From assembly GCF_000472525.1 (NCBI RefSeq), contig NZ_AWZT01000037.1:1-64000 (forward strand): 64,000 nucleotides of DNA, read 5' to 3'. Shown here piece after piece: positions 45,678-54,353 of this stretch; position 1 is the stretch's first letter, and each line of letters starts with the position of its first letter. Source of the stretch: Paraburkholderia dilworthii (GTDB taxonomy: Bacteria; Pseudomonadota; Gammaproteobacteria; Burkholderiales; Burkholderiaceae). The notes under the pieces are model-generated. The model saw only the letters and a program-made list of their open reading frames with translations, was not told the DNA's origin and made no database searches. The position numbers and the translations under genes are program-made.

Positions 45678-47564
45678 TCACATACGCGCAAATGCGGAGT
45701 CGAGCAACGTGTGTACGAAGTTACCGCCATCGGAGGGGCGCAAATGAGCATAGTGGGCCTTCACCGTGTCGACCTCATCGTGGAGAACGGCAGCAGCTGC
45801 ATCCCAAGCCCCAGGAGCTTTCTTCAGCGTGGCAGTGCCAATGATGTATCGAAAGCTGTGTGTTCCGATACCTGGACAGTCCCACAAGTAGCGACGAGTC
45901 AGGTAGAAGACTCGTCGATTCAGGGATTGCCATGCGCCTACATTTCCCTGAGGTTTTTCATCTGACGACGACAAGAAGACGTAATCCACCTTGTCGGCAT
46001 CCGGCAACATTGAGCGATAGACATTCAGATAACGCTCAATGTCTCCCCAAACCACGTGGTTGACGGGCATGTCGTAGTCTCGGCTCTTTGCGGCGCCCTT
46101 GGCATTCTTGAATGCACGTTTTTCGATTCGGATGAACCAGCTCCCATCTGGGCGACGATAGAGGTTGCCTGTATTGTCAGCGCGATACGTGAGCAACTTC
46201 ATGTTTTTGGCACGCAATGGATTCGATGCCATCAGTTTGATGAGGAGCAGGTCTCGCGCCCAAATGGCCTCACGCGCACCCCCAATGGTTGGTCGGGAAC
46301 TCTTCATCCGGGAAATCATGTCCGCGACAGCCTCAAGTGGGTCATCAAGCTCCAGCACTTTCTTGATGGGGGCCATCGGCTCCCTCGAATGCTCGACACC
46401 AGCCACCAAGAGATTTTTTTTCGTCTCAGCGGCCCAAGTGTAGGCTTCATGGCAAGCGTCCTTCCAAGCTTGCGGCCGGTGACCTTCCGGCAGCCCCTCC
46501 CGGAGTTCGGGCATCTGGGTGAGATAGCCGTGCTGGGGGTGGTTGAGCGACGCAATTAAGCTTGCAAAGTCGAGCACGCCACCATGCACTTTGTCGTCAG
46601 CGCGCTCAATCAGCCAATTCATGTAGCGATGAACCATCCGCTTGCTCGAGAACCACGCGAGCGTCTGCACCTCGTCATTGTTGAGCCCTGCTCCGCCTAG
46701 CTCACGTGTGCGGTTGAGCCACCCCAGGAAAGACGTTACATGTACCCAGACTATCCTTGCCGTGGGAACGTGTTTGCCCTTCGTGAAGCAGTACCAGTTG
46801 CGGGCGGTTTCCCCCTCCGTGACTAGGTCCGTCGTGACCCAAACTCCGCGCGAATATCGTCGAAGCTCTGGCAGCTTCTCCGTTTTGTGGACAACAAAGT
46901 CCAACCATTCCCGTGCCAAGGAATCGGAGACTTGCTTCAGGCGGTACGTGTCCTTCGAAGCCCTAGCCAATCTTTCCCGATATGGGATTACCATGGCCGG
47001 CGCGGCCTCGACCGGTCTGAAATTCTGGCGCTCATATGCCAAGTTCAGGAGTGTATTCGACTCCAAGGCGAAGAATCGCTCAAGCCGTTTCAACGAAGGA
47101 ACCGCGCGGGGATTCGGCAATGCCCCTTTAAGCCAGCCTCCAAGGGTAGCTTTGGAAATACCTGCCGCTCGCGCCAAGCCCGCCACGGTCGTTTTGCTTC
47201 GCGCGAGCAGCTCGTTAAGCGCGGACTGAAACGGGGACATGCGGTTCGATGCGGCTGCCTCGATGCGGTCGAGATGCGTTACGAGTGAGCACCACTTGCC
47301 CATCAAGCTTTTGCGGTTTGCTATATAACTTTTGTCGCGACCCTCGGCTTGCAATTTCTCCACGTGGAGGCGCAGGTTTCGGTAGTACGAGCGGCGCAGC
47401 AACGAACCAACAGTGCTTTCTTCTGAAACGCCGAAGTTTACGAGGAAGGCGCGAAGGGCGGATTTCAAGTTGGGCAGCGCTGAAGCTGGGGTTTCCCCAT
47501 TCGCCACACTCTGTTGCATCTTTTCCGAGAGGTCTCGGAAGGTTAAAGTTGAAACTGCAGACAT
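45678..47564 (-). CDS. Tyrosine recombinase-like protein with N-terminal helix-turn-helix
   Basis: About 628 residues. The C-terminal half has phage-integrase motifs: ARDLLLIKLMASNPLRAKNM (catalytic arginine), GTHSFRYIIGTATL (H-x-x-R) and VDTVKAHYAHL with the tyrosine. Inside the N-terminal third, LARSKTTVAGLARAAGISKA then TLGGWLKGALPNP is an XRE-type helix-turn-helix, unusual within an integrase. The frame is open to an ATG at 47651; the ATG at 47564 after GAAAGAG is preferred. It points toward the DUF499 gene. It may move a sub-element or act as a regulator. Not assigned to a named family. Confidence 0.8.
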   Translation of the reverse strand: MSAVSTLTFRDLSEKMQQSVANGETPASALPNLKSALRAFLVNFGVSEESTVGSLLRRSYYRNLRLHVEKLQAEGRDKSYIANRKSLMGKWCSLVTHLDRIEAAASNRMSPFQSALNELLARSKTTVAGLARAAGISKATLGGWLKGALPNPRAVPSLKRLERFFALESNTLLNLAYERQNFRPVEAAPAMVIPYRERLARASKDTYRLKQVSDSLAREWLDFVVHKTEKLPELRRYSRGVWVTTDLVTEGETARNWYCFTKGKHVPTARIVWVHVTSFLGWLNRTRELGGAGLNNDEVQTLAWFSSKRMVHRYMNWLIERADDKVHGGVLDFASLIASLNHPQHGYLTQMPELREGLPEGHRPQAWKDACHEAYTWAAETKKNLLVAGVEHSREPMAPIKKVLELDDPLEAVADMISRMKSSRPTIGGAREAIWARDLLLIKLMASNPLRAKNMKLLTYRADNTGNLYRRPDGSWFIRIEKRAFKNAKGAAKSRDYDMPVNHVVWGDIERYLNVYRSMLPDADKVDYVFLSSSDEKPQGNVGAWQSLNRRVFYLTRRYLWDCPGIGTHSFRYIIGTATLKKAPGAWDAAAAVLHDEVDTVKAHYAHLRPSDGGNFVHTLLDSAFARM

Positions 47565-47651
47565 ACGACTCTTTCGTTTGTCTGCCCGAACTGTCCGGAT
47601 TGGTCGCCTCTGCGAGCTATTAAGAGTGACCGGTATGAGCAAATTATCCAT

Positions 47652-48342
47652 CGTCGTAAGTCCCTGACGAAAAAGGACAATGCCGAGATTCTATGAGGCG
47701 CCTGCTTTGCAAGAGATATGTTCTATTGCTCATTATTTTGTCCTCTTCATACCGTAAAGTCGGAGTCGGGCATTGTTGACTCGCAAACGGTATAGCTCGA
47801 AAACTGGGCATATAGCTATCGTTGACGCTACTGTGGGTCAGTGCGCCAAAGCAGCCGTACACGGGAGCAACGCCTTGAGGGGAGGCGGTTGGAAATCGTC
47901 TTTGACCAGCGCCCGGAGCGCCGCAGCCGCGGTACGCTTGGATTACCGTTCGCAATTGCGCTTGCATGTTAGGATTTTCGCGGGATTAGCCTTGGTACGA
48001 AAAACCACCACGCGAGCTGAGCAGACGACGACTGGACAGGGATGGCTGCGCGCGGGATTGGGGCGCGTGGGGCATCCGTCGGTTACCTTAAGAGGTGCCG
48101 ATAAGACCAGTGACAAGAAGCGCGGAGAAGCGAGCTGAAATCAGGCGTTTTACCCAATACGCATCGACCAAATCAGGCAATACACTTTGCGGGCAATGGC
48201 GAGCCCTCGCGAATTGCGCCATTGCATTTGACGGCGCGACTCGAAGGATTCGCGCCGGCACTTGGATAAACTGCAATGCGCCACGCACTCGCGGCACGGT
48301 GGTCAAGAGCCACCGGAGGTCATCATGCACGACCTACCTTAC
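47652..48342. other. Intergenic stretch without a recognised gene
   Basis: About 690 bases lie between the recombinase start and the antiporter stop. A 121-codon plus frame (47773-48138) has no convincing start signal or composition. Nothing else can be supported. Confidence 0.5.
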
Positions 48343-49605
48343 TTATAAAACCAGAAACGCGATGCCTGCGATTATGGTTGGTATTAGCGCGGCGCCGAGC
48401 AGTTTCGTCGGACTCACCGCGCCTCCTGAAAACCGGTTCCCAAGTATCGCGAGGCCGGCCGGATTCGGAGCATTTGCAATCACCGTCAACCCTCCGCCCG
48501 TCACCGCTCCTGCCACGAGCAGGTACTTCGCGCTGTCTGATAAGCCGGGTATGAACGACCCGAGATACGTGATGGCAGCGTTGTCCATGACCGCCGTCAG
48601 ACCTGTTGCGCCGAAATACAGTGTCATCGCATCCATGGAACGCACAATCGGCTGAAGCCACCATTGCTGTAGTCCGCCGAGCACAACCAGGCCACCAAGG
48701 AAGAACGCGACCAGGAGGCTCTCGCGCAGCATGAGAGGCGACTGGTGGCGTTCGTAAGCGTGCGTGTAGCCCAGGAAAAAGAGGAACGCTCCGATGAACA
48801 CGACAGCGTGATGCGAATTGATGATGACCAGCGCGAGAAATGCGAGATGAACTAGCGTGACGCCAATCGGAACATGTTGGGACGATGGGGTTGTACCGCT
48901 CTCGCTCCCTCGCGTCGTCGGCAAGCTTCTAGCAATCAGGGCGACGAAACCCGTGGCATTGAAAACAACCGCAAGCGCTGCTTTCCATCCGAAGGTCGCT
49001 GCCATAAATCCGGTGCTCCAGCCCCAGGCACTCGCGACCATCAACACCGGCGGTGCTGCGTACGCCGTCATCACCCCACCGATGGACACATTCACGAAGA
49101 GCAGCGCCAGGCCGAAATACTTCACCCGCTCCGAACTTCGCGCGGAGAACAGCGTGTCGCGCAGCAATAGTGCGGCGAGTGTCATTGCCGCAGGTTCTGT
49201 GATGACGGAGCCCAGAAGGGGAACGGCGGACAGGGAGAACCAGATTACAGCAACCTCGGTGCGAACAGGCAGAAACCGCGCGAGCCGCATCACAATGGTC
49301 GTTACCAGTTCGAGAATGGGTCGACTCGCGGCGACCACCATAATGACAAAGACGAACAGCGCCTCCGTGAACTCACGATGCTCCAGGTACTCGATGGTCG
49401 CGTGTGACCCGACGAGCGCCCACATCACAAGACACAGAATCAGCGCCCAGAATCCGAAGACGACCTCCACCTCCGCGAGAAAGTGGAAGACGCCGGCATG
49501 CCGGGGGAAGCGGTGCGACAGCTTCTCAATGCGTGCTACGGCGAACGTATGAATGAGCGCAAGGGCAAAGATAACGGCGGCAGAAATTTCAACAGAATGG
49601 GGCAT
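48343..49605 (-). CDS. Predicted Na+/H+ antiporter family membrane protein
   Basis: A 420-residue inner-membrane protein with about eleven hydrophobic segments. GSVITEPAAMTLAALLLRDT, SIGGVMTAYAAPPVLMVASA, GLTAVMDNAAITYLGSFIPG and VIANAPNPAGLAIL resemble the putative Na+/H+ antiporter family (Pfam Na_H_antiport_3). The paired half-helix motifs with NAPNPAG are those of the ion-transporter superfamily. It is island cargo, maybe for salt or pH tolerance. It is divergent from the RDD gene. Confidence 0.82.
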   Translation of the reverse strand: MPHSVEISAAVIFALALIHTFAVARIEKLSHRFPRHAGVFHFLAEVEVVFGFWALILCLVMWALVGSHATIEYLEHREFTEALFVFVIMVVAASRPILELVTTIVMRLARFLPVRTEVAVIWFSLSAVPLLGSVITEPAAMTLAALLLRDTLFSARSSERVKYFGLALLFVNVSIGGVMTAYAAPPVLMVASAWGWSTGFMAATFGWKAALAVVFNATGFVALIARSLPTTRGSESGTTPSSQHVPIGVTLVHLAFLALVIINSHHAVVFIGAFLFFLGYTHAYERHQSPLMLRESLLVAFFLGGLVVLGGLQQWWLQPIVRSMDAMTLYFGATGLTAVMDNAAITYLGSFIPGLSDSAKYLLVAGAVTGGGLTVIANAPNPAGLAILGNRFSGGAVSPTKLLGAALIPTIIAGIAFLVL

Positions 49606-49787
49606 TGAACAGGGTGGTGGAGACGCTTTCGTGTTGACAACTCCGTCATAATATTACAAATACCATACGCACCAATTGTATCGGCGACGACGACGTTGCA
49701 TTCGCGGCACTTGCGCCGGTTAAGATGACACGCTGGAAGAAGGTCAACTGACTGATGCTGCAATCGCCCTGACAATCCGACATTACC

Positions 49788-50225
49788 ATGCGCTACGCCA
49801 CCTATTCCCGGCGCGCTCGGGCGTTGTTCATTGATTCGCTTTGGTGGACCGTCATCGTGCTTTTCGTGCCTCTCGGACCTTCGACTCAAGACCTGCTGCT
49901 GGCGCCTGACGCCTTTGCTTCGACTGTTGTGTTTTGGCTGCTGGTTGGCCAGTGCGTCCCGATTCTCGTGACTGGCATTCTTTGGGCCGTATGGGGCACA
50001 TCTCCCGGTAAGCGCGCCTTGCGATTGCAAATCGTGGATGCAGATACCGGGCAGCCAATGACGGTCAGGCAAGCTTTCTTGCGCACAGCGGGCTACATGC
50101 TCACCTTCGCTACATGTGGAGCGGGATTTCTATGGGTTTCGTTCAATCCGCGTAGACAAGCGCTGCATGACCGGATGGCAAATACTGTTGTCATCGCTGG
50201 TTTGGCACTTGTTCAAATTCCGTAG
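49788..50225 (+). CDS. RDD-family membrane protein
   Basis: A 145-residue protein. RRARALFIDSLWWTVIVLF with the Arg and Asp near the start, WAVWGTSPGKRALRLQIVD in the middle and RRQALHDRMANTVVI at the end are the RDD-domain motifs. There are two to three membrane helices. RDD proteins are sometimes linked to ion transport, and the gene lies head-to-head with an antiporter, but no function is established. Confidence 0.88.
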   Translation: MRYATYSRRARALFIDSLWWTVIVLFVPLGPSTQDLLLAPDAFASTVVFWLLVGQCVPILVTGILWAVWGTSPGKRALRLQIVDADTGQPMTVRQAFLRTAGYMLTFATCGAGFLWVSFNPRRQALHDRMANTVVIAGLALVQIP

Positions 50226-50685
50226 AGATTTCCTGCATCACCTCCTCGCCGCGACTCCACGTGAATTATTTTGCAGCCAAATCTGCCTGGCTCGCGGCTA
50301 GTTTTTCCGAGCGCGTCCTTCCGATGCGAAATCATCACCCCGGTTGCGCGGTATACATAGTGCTGCCCGTTCCGCGGTGCAGCCGCGCGACTGGTCGGAC
50401 ATCAACGGCAGCGGTCGCGGGACAACCGGTACTGTGCGATAGTCTTGAGACACCGGACAGGGTGGCGAAGTTAGCGCCCTGAGGCGAACGGCTGACGGGC
50501 GACGCTGGCTCCGAGGGGCATCTCACGATGCTTTGGAACGTGTCTGAAGGCCTCGCTCAGGATAAGGCGAGGCTCAACTTCACCAAGGGGCATTCAGAAA
50601 CAAACAAGAGATGTACGCTAGAGCGAATGCTCAAACGTTGGAACGTGAAACAAAAGGCTACGAGTTGAAGCGCTTCCGCCGCGAC
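50226..50685. other. Intergenic stretch without a recognised gene
   Basis: About 460 bases between the RDD gene and the end of the frameshifted minus-strand gene. No supported coding frame or structured element is seen. Confidence 0.5.
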
Positions 50686-51307
50686 TCAGAGGCTCGTTGA
50701 CGGGCGCAGCGCTGCGCGCTGCTCAACCCAGCCATCGATGTCAGAAATCGTGAGCCTGAAGTCGCGCAGCACGAAGAGAACCGTTTGAAGTGCATCGCGG
50801 TAGAAGAGCCGTTGCAACCCTAAATTCGCGAAATGCCGACGCGGTTATCTCTACATTCAGGAGGCGCACCGCGAGCATTTGCAGCCAATCGCCACGCAAC
50901 TCGGCAATGAGTGTTCTGAAGAGCGTGCACGGTTGCAGACCGAACCAGCTCTCTTCTGCTAACGCTATCCCTTTCGAGTCCACACGCCGGTTAATCTGGC
51001 CTACTACTGCTGTGGCCTCCAGCTGTGCGATGTGGCGATGCGCTGCGCCATTGCAAGGGTCGGCCGTTACGCTCATGCAGACCACCGAGGCGCTTAGGGT
51101 CAACTCTGCGGACGAAGCCGACGCTGGCGCGCCGTGTGGGGGCCTCGCAGTGTTCGAGTCTGACTCGCCCCTGTGCTGCTCGCGCACCGAGTGCTCACGA
51201 ATCCAGCGCTCAGCCTCTCTTAAGGCCTCGTTCAGAATATGAAGCCCCGCCAGTTCTCGGAGCGTAAGTTCGCTTAGTTCGCGAACGCTTGAGTTCGTCT
51301 GTGGCAT
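50686..51307 (-). pseudogene. Frameshifted gene of unknown function
   Basis: Translation from the ATG at 51307 gives a coherent protein (MPQTNSSVRELSELTLRELA, then ILNEALREAERWIREHSVRE) up to about 50845. The frame then loses sense and stops at 50741. One frame over, coding quality resumes: HFANLGLQRLFYRDALQTVL and RDFRLTISDIDGWVEQ, with a stop at 50686-50688. A single-base indel around 50820-50850 explains this, natural or a sequencing error. The family is not recognised. A GGGACA palindrome lies 53 bases upstream of the start. Confidence 0.65.
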
Positions 51308-51359
51308 CTCGTCCAATCTCCATAAATCTATCAACCTGCATGGATGATTGCGGGCCAGC

Positions 51360-51376
51360 GGGACATTTCCTGTCCC
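51360..51376. promoter_or_regulatory. GGGACA-N5-TGTCCC palindrome (site 1)
   Basis: GGGACATTTCCTGTCCC is a perfect 6-5-6 inverted repeat 53 bases upstream of the frameshifted minus-strand gene. It is one of three related sites around the membrane-protein operon. It is probably the operator of an unidentified regulator. Confidence 0.6.
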
Positions 51377-51388
51377 AGCAGCCAACGA

Positions 51389-51709
51389 CTATCCGTTGGG
51401 ATGAATCGACGAAGCTGAAGGTACAACTTCTTTGAACGGGTATTCATCATCGGGACACATTTTGTCCCGAGGGAGTTCCACTATCGGCCTACCAGTTTGA
51501 GCCACATATCTCTGATGTGACTTGCCTGTGCTGGTTATCTGGTACGGCTTAAAGTTTTTTGCGCCTTGTGCCGTTAGCCGATAGGGTCCCTTTGCGTCGC
51601 AAACGGTGCGCAGAGTGGGCGAAGCAGTCGCAGTACGTGCCCAACGCGATATATCGGCTCGGGGCGCCGCCGCGTTGGGGAAGACAAGATTAGCAACGGA
51701 GAGATACAT
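51389..51709 (-). CDS. Possible small protein, divergent from the membrane operon
   Basis: A 106-codon frame whose second half reads like coding sequence (KGPYRLTAQGAKNFKPYQIT, VELPRDKMCPDDEYPFKEV). It begins at an ATG that shares bases with the plus-strand start at 51708, and it contains palindrome site 2. The N-terminal third is poor. Either a real small gene starts further in, or the frame is a shadow. No family is recognised. Confidence 0.3.
   Translation of the reverse strand: MYLSVANLVFPNAAAPRADISRWARTATASPTLRTVCDAKGPYRLTAQGAKNFKPYQITSTGKSHQRYVAQTGRPIVELPRDKMCPDDEYPFKEVVPSASSIHPNG
51452..51468. promoter_or_regulatory. GGGACA-N5-TGTCCC palindrome (site 2)
   Basis: GGGACACATTTTGTCCC is a second perfect 6-5-6 repeat, extended by one further C/G pair, 92 bases from site 1 and about 240 bases ahead of the plus-strand operon at 51708. 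Confidence 0.6.
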
Positions 51710-52568
51710 GCTGAACAGAGAGGCTGCATCAAATGCCCGTAATCAACTCGAAGCGGCGGCCAACGAATATGACAAGCGCCAGAACGAAGTCCAGATGCTG
51801 GCCACGGGGCTGTACAACCTGCGTCGCGAGAGCAGTCAGCTGCTGATTGGGGATGTCGAGGCGTACGTCAACGGTCTTGCTTCGACGCCCAAAGAATTCA
51901 GTCGCGCTTTTACTGAATACAAGGTCCAGTACCACACGTTTGAAGGCGTCGTTGCTGAGGTCGACCGTCAATTGCATGACATCAACGTGACGGGCGGTGC
52001 CGCCGCGGGTGTGGGCGCGGCAGCCGGTGCGACGACTGCCCTGCTGGCTCCGACGGCTGCCATGGCGGTTGCCACGACATTCGGCACAGCGTCGACGGGT
52101 ACCGCCATTGCATCCCTTTCGGGCGCAGCCGCGACGAACGCGGCGCTGGCCTGGCTTGGCGGCGGGGCGCTGGCTGCCGGCGGTGGCGGCATGTCCGCTG
52201 GCGGCGCTCTGCTTGCGCTAGCAGGCCCGGTCGGCTGGACACTTGCGGGCGCGGCCGTTGTCGGGGGCGGACTCTTTGTATGGCGCTCGAATGGAAAGGT
52301 CGCTGAGGAAGCTCACGCCAAGCGAGTGCCTATCGAGAAAGGTATTGCGTCGCTCAAGATGGCCGCCTCCGAAATCGAAATCCTCAAGCATCTGACGCTC
52401 ACGCACACCATAGGCATGAAATCGCTTCTTGGCAAGCTCACGCGGACCGCTCCCACGGATTACGGTCAGTTTTCCGCGGAAGACAAAGACACGTTGGGTT
52501 CGCTCATCAACCATGTGCGCTCGCTGTCGGCGCTGTTGAATAAGACCATCATGTCGAAAGCTTCCTGA
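51708..52568 (+). CDS. Glycine-zipper membrane protein with helical flanks, first gene of four-gene operon
   Basis: A 286-residue protein. Residues 1-95 are predicted long amphipathic helices (ARNQLEAAANEYDKRQNEVQ). Residues 95-195 are an Ala/Gly-rich hydrophobic region with the recurring motif GTASTGTAIASLSGAAATNA and LAWLGGGALAAGGGGMSAGG, seen in several uncharacterised bacterial membrane proteins. A charged helical C-terminus follows. The layout recalls pore-forming or membrane-inserting effectors but no enzymatic motif is present. The ATG at 51708 follows CGGAGAGAT. The next gene starts eight bases after its stop. Confidence 0.8.
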   Translation: MLNREAASNARNQLEAAANEYDKRQNEVQMLATGLYNLRRESSQLLIGDVEAYVNGLASTPKEFSRAFTEYKVQYHTFEGVVAEVDRQLHDINVTGGAAAGVGAAAGATTALLAPTAAMAVATTFGTASTGTAIASLSGAAATNAALAWLGGGALAAGGGGMSAGGALLALAGPVGWTLAGAAVVGGGLFVWRSNGKVAEEAHAKRVPIEKGIASLKMAASEIEILKHLTLTHTIGMKSLLGKLTRTAPTDYGQFSAEDKDTLGSLINHVRSLSALLNKTIMSKAS

Positions 52569-52576
52569 GGCCTGAT

Positions 52577-54055
52577 ATGACTATCGACTCCGGGGTATCA
52601 AGAGCTGCTGCGTTTCACGGCGGCCCGGCGGTAGAGACCACGTCCTCGCTTGGCGACCAGGCGGCGGGTATTGTGGTCGACGCAGTGAACAACGCGCGTA
52701 TGGCCGCTGAGGCTGTTCTGCAGTCTGCGCAGGACAAGGCGTTCGAAAACGCTATGGATGCAATGGCGGGGCTGCGCGAGTTCATCGGTGACCCTGGCAA
52801 GATTTTGGGCCGAATGGACACCAAACACGGTGAGGTAGCCGAGCATGTCGAGGTTGCCGTGCGTCGCGCTCGCGACCTGCTCGCTCAAGTTATGCCCGGC
52901 GCGACGTTCGAGGGGGTTGGGCGCACAGCGCCAATGGATTACCGCATCGAGGGAATCGACGTCCAGTCGAAGTTCATCAACGGCGCCAATAATGGCCTCA
53001 AGCATGTGCTTGAGCACATGGATACGTATAAGGACTTCGGGAAGGACGGCTTTTATCATATCCCCAAGGACCAGCACGCCCAGATTCTCGAAGTTCTAAA
53101 GGGGAATCCGGGCGAACTTAGCGAAAAGACTGTACGCGCAATTCACGAAAAGGTCGGCCAAATCGAGCTTGCGACTGGCAAGCCGTTCATTGAAGTCGTG
53201 CAACCTTCCGTTTCGACTTACGGCGAAGTGCAACTCGGCAAGGTGGGTGAAACAGTCGACCACCACGAGCAGGACCTCAAGCAGCAGAATGAAGCGCTCA
53301 AGGACCAGATTGCTCTAGAGCACGAACCATCGCTGGCCGAAGGGTTGAAGGCGGCCGGCGGCGCAGCCGCAGTCGGTGCCGCGCTGGGCCTGACAATGAA
53401 CGTGTGGAGGAAGTATCGCGATGGGAAAAATGTCTTCGCGGGTGACTTTACTCTGGAGGACTGGAGTGAAGTCGGTCTTTCCACTGTTAAGGGTGCCGCC
53501 GGTGGCGCCATTTCGGGTGGTGCCATTTACGCGCTGACCAACTGCGCAGAGATGGCTGCTCCGTTCGCTGCTGCATTCGTGAGTGCCGCCAAAGGTATGG
53601 CATCACTCGTCGCTGACTACCATGCCGGCAAACTGTCGCTGGATGCGCTTATCGACAATGGAATGTTCGTGTGTAGCGATGCGGCCATTGTGGGCCTTTG
53701 TACCGCCGCCGGTCAGACGCTTATCCCCGTGCCCGTCCTTGGCGCGGTTCTAGGTTCCATCGCTGGTAAGTTTTTGTCGTCGTTCATCGGCAAGAAGGCT
53801 CGGGAGATAACAGACCGACTAGCGGAACGGATGAGCCGCATCGTCGCGGGTCTCGATGCTGAAGTGCGCAAAGTCCTCGACTTTCTGGAGAGCGAATTCG
53901 ACCGCCTGGGCGAACTCACAACGATGGCGTTCGACCTGTCGGCCAATATGCGCCTGCTCGATGCGAGTCTCGCGCTGGCGCGTGCGCATGGGGTGCATGA
54001 AGCGCTTCTAATCAAGAACGAATCAGACCTCGACGCTTTCATGAGGGGCGCCTGA
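52577..54055 (+). CDS. Unknown protein with hydrophobic Gly/Ala segments, second gene of operon
   Basis: A 492-residue protein. The first 250 residues are soluble and include a compact conserved-looking block (VQSKFINGANNGLKHVLEHM, KDFGKDGFYHIPKDQHAQIL, FIEVVQPSVSTYGEVQLGKV). The second half alternates hydrophobic Gly/Ala helices (AAGGAAAVGAALGLTMNVW, VKGAAGGAISGGAIYALTN, VLGAVLGSIAGKFLSSFIG) with a charged helical tail. No catalytic motif is recognised. It lies in a tight operon with another glycine-zipper protein and two more membrane proteins. It may be a toxin-like or sensor component. Confidence 0.78.
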   Translation: MTIDSGVSRAAAFHGGPAVETTSSLGDQAAGIVVDAVNNARMAAEAVLQSAQDKAFENAMDAMAGLREFIGDPGKILGRMDTKHGEVAEHVEVAVRRARDLLAQVMPGATFEGVGRTAPMDYRIEGIDVQSKFINGANNGLKHVLEHMDTYKDFGKDGFYHIPKDQHAQILEVLKGNPGELSEKTVRAIHEKVGQIELATGKPFIEVVQPSVSTYGEVQLGKVGETVDHHEQDLKQQNEALKDQIALEHEPSLAEGLKAAGGAAAVGAALGLTMNVWRKYRDGKNVFAGDFTLEDWSEVGLSTVKGAAGGAISGGAIYALTNCAEMAAPFAAAFVSAAKGMASLVADYHAGKLSLDALIDNGMFVCSDAAIVGLCTAAGQTLIPVPVLGAVLGSIAGKFLSSFIGKKAREITDRLAERMSRIVAGLDAEVRKVLDFLESEFDRLGELTTMAFDLSANMRLLDASLALARAHGVHEALLIKNESDLDAFMRGA

Positions 54056-54102
54056 GACCGACAAAGCATGATTGGACTATCGGACTTAACGGAGATTTTC
54101 TG

Positions 54103-54267
54103 ATGACGATTTTCTGGACTGCACTCACGGCAGCGCTTTACGGTTGCCTCGAGGTTCTGGGCACCTTGCTCGGTACCGCACTCGCTGCAGCGTTTGTCTG
54201 TTTTCTCGTTGCAGCATTGGTCGCTGCCGTTGTTGAAATATTCAGGCAGCAAACGGCGACCGCTTGA
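54103..54267 (+). CDS. Small single-span membrane protein, third gene of operon
   Basis: A 54-residue protein starting MTIFWTALTAALYGC. It is almost wholly a hydrophobic helix (VLGTLLGTALAAAFVCFLVA) with a short charged C-terminus (EIFRQQTATA). The ATG at 54103 follows ACGGAGATTTTCTG. It is too short for most gene callers. The position between two operon genes, the ribosome site and the clean membrane segment support it. Confidence 0.6.
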   Translation: MTIFWTALTAALYGCLEVLGTLLGTALAAAFVCFLVAALVAAVVEIFRQQTATA

Positions 54268-54353
54268 ACAACGCGCTGCCTTTAACGGTGGCCGCACGGG
54301 GCGGCCCACAATTCACGGCGCACACGCTGCGCCTCAAGATATAGGGATTGAAA

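Noticed and set aside
47773..48138. 121-codon plus-strand frame between recombinase and antiporter
   Set aside because: Low-quality composition and no ribosome site; not supported as a gene.
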